Positions 61,406 to 64,000 of a DNA stretch of 64,000 nucleotides are shown here, piece after piece. Origin of the DNA: Actinomadura hibisca NBRC 15177 (lineage in GTDB: Bacteria > Actinomycetota > Actinomycetes > Streptosporangiales > Streptosporangiaceae); assembly GCF_001552635.1 (NCBI RefSeq), contig NZ_BCRO01000026.1, positions 1-64,000 on the forward strand, given 5' to 3'. The notes under the pieces are model-generated. The model ran no database searches. It saw only the letters and a program-made list of their open reading frames with translations, and was not told where the DNA came from. Position numbers and translations under genes: made by a program. Numbering within the stretch: the stretch's first letter is position 1; each line of letters starts with the position of its first letter.

Positions 61406-62257
61406 TCACGCTTGCGGGCCGGAGCCCCAGAGAGCCGCGTTCTCGCTCGCGTAGGACTTCAGGGAGCGCGCCGGACGTCCGGTGATCCGTTCGACGGTGT
61501 CATTCACCAGAGCGTTCGTGCCCTCACGGATCAGCCGGAACAGGCCCAGTTGCCAGGTGATCGACCCCTCGTCCAGACCGGCTTCCCGCAGCCCGTCCGC
61601 GAACTGGTCGGCGGAGATGGGGATGTAGCGCAGTTCCCGGCCCGCCGCTTCACCCAAAACCCGCACCACCTGGTCGTACATCAGCGCCTCGGGGCCTGTG
61701 AGGATGTAGGTCTCGCCCGCGTGCCCCTCCTCGGTCAGCGCGGCGGCGGCCACTTCCGCGATGTCGCGGGTGTCGACGAAGCCCAGTTCGGCGTCGGCGG
61801 CCGGGAGCGCGAGCATGCCGTTCTCGCGGAGGAGCGTCCCGAAGCCCTCGCCGAAGTTCTGCTGGAACCAGTTCGGCCGCAGGATGGTCCACTCCTTGCC
61901 CGAGGCGCGCACGTCCGCCTCCCACACGGCCATCGGGATCACGTCGGGCAGCCGGTCGACCCCCAGCACCGACAGCAGCACGACCCGGCTCGCGTGGGGC
62001 GCGGCGGCCAGCAGGTCGCGGACGAGGGCGGGCTCGCCGGGCAGGGCGTACGGGCCGACGATGTACAGGCCGTCGATCTCGCGCAGCGCCGGTCCCCAGG
62101 TCGCTCGGTCCGCCCAGTCGAAGCGCACCGGCTCGACACCGGCGCTCGCCGGTCCCGGGTTGCGGCTCGCCGCGCGGACCCGGACGCCGCGCGCCACCAG
62201 GGCGTCCACCACAGATAGGCCGGTCTTGCCCGTCGCTCCCAGCACCAGAACGGTCAT
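61406..62257 (-). CDS. NmrA-like NAD(P)H reductase (ergot-alkaloid-type SDR)
   Basis: A 283-aa atypical SDR: cofactor loop LVLGATGKTGLSVVDAL, then VVLLSVLGVDRL, WTILRPNWFQQNF and FVDTRDIAEVAAAAL. The segment resembles NmrA/AgnL4-type reductases and quinone reductase QorB. GAGGGAG precedes the ATG at 62257. It is divergent from an AraC-family gene and ends at a strong hairpin. The substrate is unknown; quinone or enal reduction is a guess. Confidence 0.88.
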   Translation of the reverse strand: MTVLVLGATGKTGLSVVDALVARGVRVRAASRNPGPASAGVEPVRFDWADRATWGPALREIDGLYIVGPYALPGEPALVRDLLAAAPHASRVVLLSVLGVDRLPDVIPMAVWEADVRASGKEWTILRPNWFQQNFGEGFGTLLRENGMLALPAADAELGFVDTRDIAEVAAAALTEEGHAGETYILTGPEALMYDQVVRVLGEAAGRELRYIPISADQFADGLREAGLDEGSITWQLGLFRLIREGTNALVNDTVERITGRPARSLKSYASENAALWGSGPQA

Positions 62258-62361
62258 CGTCTCCCTCTTTCGGATCGGGTGTCTGGTGACGAAGCTACGG
62301 AACAAAACCAGGACGATGAATGCCTGTCAGTCCGGGATTCATGTCTTAGACTCCGAGAATC

Positions 62362-63321
62362 GTGGACGTACTTTCCGACGCGCTCGCCGCCATGCGGACG
62401 GGCCGCACCCGCGCCGCCCGCACCGACGTCCAGGCTCCGTGGGGCCTGCGTTTCTCAGCGGTCACCGGCACGACCTTCCACGTCGTCCTCCACGGCACCT
62501 GCCGCCTGCTGACCGACGGGGCCGAGCCCTTGGAGCTGGGGCCGGGCGACGTCGTCTTTCTGCGTGAAGGCAGCGCGCACGCCCTCGCCGACGCCCCGGA
62601 CACACCGCTGGTCGACTTCGTCCCCGACCGCTCCGATCCGGACTCACCGATCGGTCACGTCCGCATCGACGGCCCCGGAACGCGCTCCATCCTGCTCTGC
62701 GGCGCCTACCAGCTCGACCGCACCCGGCCGCATCCGCTGATGAGGGAGCTGCCGGAGATCGTGCACCTGCCCGCGCGCCCCGACCGGAACGGCGAGCTCG
62801 CCCACCTGGTCGGCCTGCTCGCGACCGAACTCGACCAGAACCGGCCCGGCCGCGACGGCATCGTCCCCTCCCTGGTCGACGCGATGCTGCTCTACATCCT
62901 GCGCACCTGGGCGGACGAGCGCGCAGCCTCGGCGGGATGGGCGCAGGCGCTCGCCGACGGCGCGATCGGCCAGGCGCTGCGGGACATCCACGCCCGGCCG
63001 GGCCACCCCTGGACGGTGGAGCGGCTGGCGGCGCGGAGCGGCCTGTCCCGGTCGGTGTTCGCCCAGCGGTTCACCGCGCTCGTGGGGGAGCCGCCGGTGG
63101 CGTACCTGACGTGGTGGCGGATGACCAGCGCGGGCCGCATGCTCCGAGAGTCCGACGCCCCGCTCAGGAACGTGGCCGAGCGGGTCGGCTACACGTCGGA
63201 GTTCGCCTTCGCGAAGGCGTTCAAGCGCGCGTACGGCGTCGCGCCCGGCACATACCGCCGCGCCGCGGTGCGGGACGCGCTGGACGTTCCGCGCCAACGA
63301 GCGGCGCACGACGCGAGGTGA
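62362..63321 (+). CDS. AraC-family regulator with cupin domain
   Basis: A 319-aa AraC-type protein: an N-terminal cupin_6 domain (FHVVLHGTCRLLTDG, LGPGDVVFLREG) and a C-terminal double HTH (WTVERLAARSGLSRSVFAQRF, then LRNVAERVGYTSEFAFAKAF). GTG start at 62362. It is divergent from the NmrA-like reductase, which is its probable target; such pairs are common in actinomycetes. The gap (62258-62361) is AT-richer, but I see no clear palindrome. Confidence 0.9.
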   Translation: MDVLSDALAAMRTGRTRAARTDVQAPWGLRFSAVTGTTFHVVLHGTCRLLTDGAEPLELGPGDVVFLREGSAHALADAPDTPLVDFVPDRSDPDSPIGHVRIDGPGTRSILLCGAYQLDRTRPHPLMRELPEIVHLPARPDRNGELAHLVGLLATELDQNRPGRDGIVPSLVDAMLLYILRTWADERAASAGWAQALADGAIGQALRDIHARPGHPWTVERLAARSGLSRSVFAQRFTALVGEPPVAYLTWWRMTSAGRMLRESDAPLRNVAERVGYTSEFAFAKAFKRAYGVAPGTYRRAAVRDALDVPRQRAAHDAR

Positions 63322-63332
63322 GGGCGAAGCCG

Positions 63333-63881
63333 CTACAAACCCTTCATCAGCATGAGCGCGTAGGCGGCGAGGGTGGAGTCGTCGGTGATGCGGCCGTCCT
63401 CCACCATCGCGGTGAACTCGGCGCGGGAGATCCACGCCTGCCGCATGTCCTGCTCCTCGATCTCCCGGTCGCGGTCGCCCCGCTCCAGGCCGGTGGCGAG
63501 GAAGACGTTGTAGCCCTGGCCGCTGGTGCCGTGCGCGCAGTTCAGGTAGCCGAGATGGCGCAGCTCCCCGGCGCGCAGGCCGGTCTCCTGGGCGAGTTCG
63601 AGCCGGGCCAGCTCCTCGGGATCGGCCTGCTGCCCACCCGGCATCGTGCCCTGCGGGAAGTTCCACGTCCGCCGACCGATCGGGTAGCGGTACTCCTCGA
63701 CCATGTGGAAGCCGTCGCCCTCGGCGGGGATGACGAGCGCGAAGTCGGGCTTGTGGACGACCCCGTAGAGGCCGAGCGAACCGTCCGGACGCTCGATGCG
63801 GTCCTCGGTCACGGTCATCCACGGGTTCTCGTAGACGACCTTGCTGTCCAGCTTCCTGATGACGCCGCCGGTGTCGTCCAT
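63333..63881 (-). CDS. Nudix-fold protein with altered Nudix box
   Basis: A 182-aa Nudix protein of the ADP-ribose pyrophosphatase type (VVYENPWMTVTEDRI at the N-terminus, then NFPQGTMPGGQQADPEEL). The box deviates from GX5EX7REUXEEXGU: the RE-U-x-EE core reads LELAQETG, so Arg is Leu and one metal-binding Glu is Gln. Hydrolysis may therefore be weakened or redirected. It is 4 bp upstream of another gene on the same strand (TGA for that gene at 63886-63888 precedes this ATG in DNA order), and convergent to the AraC gene. Confidence 0.85.
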   Translation of the reverse strand: MDDTGGVIRKLDSKVVYENPWMTVTEDRIERPDGSLGLYGVVHKPDFALVIPAEGDGFHMVEEYRYPIGRRTWNFPQGTMPGGQQADPEELARLELAQETGLRAGELRHLGYLNCAHGTSGQGYNVFLATGLERGDRDREIEEQDMRQAWISRAEFTAMVEDGRITDDSTLAAYALMLMKGL

Positions 63882-63885
63882 CCGC

Positions 63886-64000
63886 TCAGCCGAGCACGAA
63901 CGGGATCTTGGCGGCCAGCTCGCCCAGCGCGCCGCGCTCGGCGTCCGTCGCGGCCCGGCGCCCGGTCCCGACCAGCAGCGCGTCCGCGTCGGAGAACGAC
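63886..64000 (-). CDS. 3' end of an unidentified gene
   Basis: The last 37 codons of a gene that starts outside the window: reading SFSDADALLVGTGRRAATD and ERGALGELAAKIPFVLG, stop at 63886-63888. The stop is 4 bp before the Nudix ATG, so the two are an operon. Codon bias supports coding. Too short to name the family. Confidence 0.55.
   Translation of the reverse strand, partial: SFSDADALLVGTGRRAATDAERGALGELAAKIPFVLG

Overview
The window is high-GC actinomycete chromosome. GC-rich third codon positions, GTG and TTG starts, 4-bp ATGA/GTGA gene overlaps, an Scr1-type XRE/DUF397/ATPase locus, a clpP3-clpP4-popR module, a Tat-exported rubber-oxygenase homologue and a sugar ABC importer without its own ATPase all point to a filamentous actinomycete. 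The family is probably Streptosporangiales/Actinomadura-like, but that is an impression and not a measurement. I found no rRNA, tRNA, CRISPR array, intact transposase or prophage.

Layout. 1-250: a 32-bp tandem repeat. 307-8537: accessory oxidoreductases paired with regulators (FAD monooxygenase/TetR with a long palindromic operator; Lcp-type rubber oxygenase/TetR; LysR; quinone reductase/aldo-keto reductase). 9041-22234: a one-strand, tightly coupled biosynthetic operon: NeuB-type PEP-condensing synthase, SDR, full-length transketolase, RraA-type aldolase, RmlD-like reductase, sugar-lactone oxidase-like flavoprotein, HAD phosphatase, class-IV aminotransferase, ATP-grasp ligase, clavaminate-synthase-like dioxygenase, second ATP-grasp ligase and MFS exporter. 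It is followed by a deleted trpB'-'trpA remnant. I do not recognise this set as a known pathway. It looks designed to build a sugar-derived 2-oxo acid, transaminate it and link it by amide bonds.

22983-25700: two MerR units and a membrane-protein gene with an in-frame stop. 25747-28956: a three-gene operon of a small membrane protein with 21-residue repeats, a membrane NACHT NTPase and a secreted serine hydrolase, a candidate uncharacterised signalling or defence module. 28957-29896 is decayed DNA with a TetR relic. 29897-34836: an isolated murF, a WhiJ/AbaA-type regulatory locus, a membrane protein and a STAS protein lacking its phosphorylatable serine.

35008-49561: a glycan-utilisation locus around a LacI repressor with two operators. 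One arm has GH35 beta-galactosidase, GH29 fucosidase and a phosphodiesterase-like protein; the other has a sugar-binding lipoprotein, two permeases, GH20 hexosaminidase, GH2 beta-mannosidase, mannose-6-phosphate isomerase and a PfkB kinase. The enzymes appear cytoplasmic and together match the linkages of a complex N-glycan. 49600-53521: TetR/NmrA pair, a beta-propeller lectin-like protein and a small hypothetical. 53680-55340: clpP3-clpP4-popR with the PopR operator. 55413-64000: small enzyme/regulator pairs, an MBL-PhzF pair, a Na+/H+ antiporter, an AraC regulator, a Nudix protein and the 3' end of one more gene.
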